A stretch of DNA of 64,000 bases from Lunatibacter salilacus (lineage in GTDB: Bacteria > Bacteroidota > Bacteroidia > Cytophagales > Cyclobacteriaceae), in the NCBI RefSeq assembly GCF_009797935.1, contig NZ_VOLC01000025.1, positions 1-64,000 of the forward strand, given 5' to 3'. A program made the translations under genes and the position numbers. A model generated the notes under the pieces. The model was not told the DNA's origin. It ran no database searches and was given only the letters and a program-made list of their open reading frames with translations. Of this stretch, positions 63,227 to 64,000 are shown piece by piece. The first letter of the stretch is position 1, and each line of letters starts with the position of its first letter.

Positions 63227-64000
63227 ATGGAAAATTTTGTAGTCTCAGCCAGAAAATACAGGCCTTCGGATTTTAAGAGCGTCGTGGGACAGCAGCATAT
63301 CACAACCACGCTCAAGAATGCAATTAAGAATGACCACCTGGCACAGGCATTTCTATTTTGTGGTCCCAGAGGGGTGGGCAAAACTACTTGCGCCCGAATC
63401 CTAGCCAAGACTATAAACTGCGAAAACATCACAGGTGACTTTGAAGCTTGCAACACCTGTGATTCCTGCCTTTCCTTCAATGCCAACAGTTCCTTCAACG
63501 TACACGAGCTGGATGCTGCTTCCAACAACTCTGTGGAAGACATCCGTAACCTGGTCGACCAGGTACGGTATGCACCTCAGAAGGGCAAATATAAAATCTA
63601 TATCATAGATGAAGTTCACATGCTCTCCAATCAGGCTTTTAACGCCTTCTTGAAAACCTTGGAGGAGCCACCCAAGTATGCTATCTTTATACTTGCGACC
63701 ACGGAAAAGCATAAAATTATCCCAACCATACTGTCCAGGTGTCAGATTTTTGACTTTAACCGCATTCAGATCAGCGATATTACGGATCACTTAAAATTTA
63801 TCGCCGAAAAAGAAACCATCACCTATGAGGAAGAAGCACTACGCCTTATTGCCACCAAGGCAGACGGTGCATTACGTGATGCCTTGTCCATTTTTGATCT
63901 GATTGTCACGTTTTCTGACGGCAATAAAATCACCTATCAGGAAACCATCAACAACCTCCATATCCTTGATTACGATTATTACTTCCGGGTCACGGACGCA
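63227..64000 (+). CDS. dnaX: DNA polymerase III subunit gamma/tau, N-terminal part
   Basis: The frame starts at the ATG of 63227 (MENFVVSARKYRPSDFKSVV) and runs off the window end, so about 258 codons are visible. It has the clamp-loader AAA+ features: Walker A GPRGVGKTT, the zinc module CENITGDFEACNTCDSC, Walker B YIIDEVHMLS, sensor 1 ILATTEKHK and the SRCQIFDFNRI arginine-finger region, then the GALRDALSIFD helix. It loads the sliding clamp at replication forks. The intergenic distance to the barrel gene is 90 bp. The C-terminal tau part is outside the window. Confidence 0.97.
   Translation, partial: MENFVVSARKYRPSDFKSVVGQQHITTTLKNAIKNDHLAQAFLFCGPRGVGKTTCARILAKTINCENITGDFEACNTCDSCLSFNANSSFNVHELDAASNNSVEDIRNLVDQVRYAPQKGKYKIYIIDEVHMLSNQAFNAFLKTLEEPPKYAIFILATTEKHKIIPTILSRCQIFDFNRIQISDITDHLKFIAEKETITYEEEALRLIATKADGALRDALSIFDLIVTFSDGNKITYQETINNLHILDYDYYFRVTDA

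Noticed and set aside
1-64000. CRISPR array, rRNA or tRNA genes, prophage
   Set aside because: No regularly spaced direct repeats with unique spacers, no rRNA or tRNA signature other than the tmRNA, and no phage structural genes were seen.

Overview
The window looks like a chromosomal segment of a Bacteroidota bacterium, probably of the Cytophagales/Cyclobacteriaceae type. The evidence is two SusC/SusD pairs, a DUF5687-type ABC permease, DUF3823 and ASPIC/UnbV secreted proteins, TAnnTTTG-like promoter elements, and a tmRNA whose tag reads GESNYAMAA. This is inferred from gene content; no species is claimed.

Layout. (1) 0.2-12.7 kb, all minus strand: a copper/efflux island. It holds two small regulators that fuse an HMA-like CxxC domain to an AraC-type HTH, a CopA P-type ATPase, two small HMA proteins, a complete RND tripartite pump (adaptor, HAE1-type pump, TolC-like channel) and a DHA2-type MFS exporter. 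A hairpin-bearing repeat of about 90 bp, starting with TGAAA, is dispersed through it and sits exactly at two start codons. (2) 13-18.7 kb: a gene graveyard with ISL3 and IS66 transposase remnants, a frameshifted sulfatase, a broken ImmA/IrrE-PIN toxin-antitoxin pair, and a small AT-rich three-gene cassette with a glycine-zipper membrane protein. (3) 18.8-33.2 kb, minus strand: polysaccharide-utilisation-type locus 1 (SusC, SusD, a 1196-aa FG-GAP/ASPIC lipoprotein, a CBM9-like protein, a sorbosone-dehydrogenase-like protein fused to cytochrome c, a deacetylase-like protein, and a broken DUF4832-like gene). (4) 33.4-34.1 kb: three unrelated gene fragments side by side. (5) 34.4-50.1 kb: locus 2 (beta-helix protein, SusC, SusD, DUF3823 protein, GH71/99-like hydrolase), followed by an oppositely oriented PQQ dehydrogenase with cytochrome c and a Tat-targeted mannonate-dehydratase-like enolase-superfamily protein, and then a membrane-tethered regulator with a periplasmic Kelch-like sensor and a cytoplasmic SARP/BTAD-like output. 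A decayed copy of that regulator's 3' end lies beside locus 1. (6) 50.3-52.5 kb: two copies of a small basic-tailed gene with a conserved leader flank an unknown gene; the second copy is split by the hairpin repeat. (7) 53-64 kb: mostly housekeeping (tmRNA, DsbA/FrnE-like, DUF3748, SorA/SorB-like sulfite dehydrogenase, ABC/DUF5687 exporter, tandem GNAT, DUF481-like protein, start of dnaX).

How the parts work together (inference). The copper island senses metal through HMA-AraC proteins and removes it with CopA and small HMA chaperones, while RND and MFS pumps export other toxicants. The two Sus loci import glycans or their oxidised products. Both carry haem-fused quinoprotein-type dehydrogenases, and locus 2 adds an exported acid-sugar dehydratase, which suggests that sugars are oxidised and dehydrated in the periplasm before uptake. 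The Kelch-SARP protein is the best candidate for a one-component regulator of locus 2.
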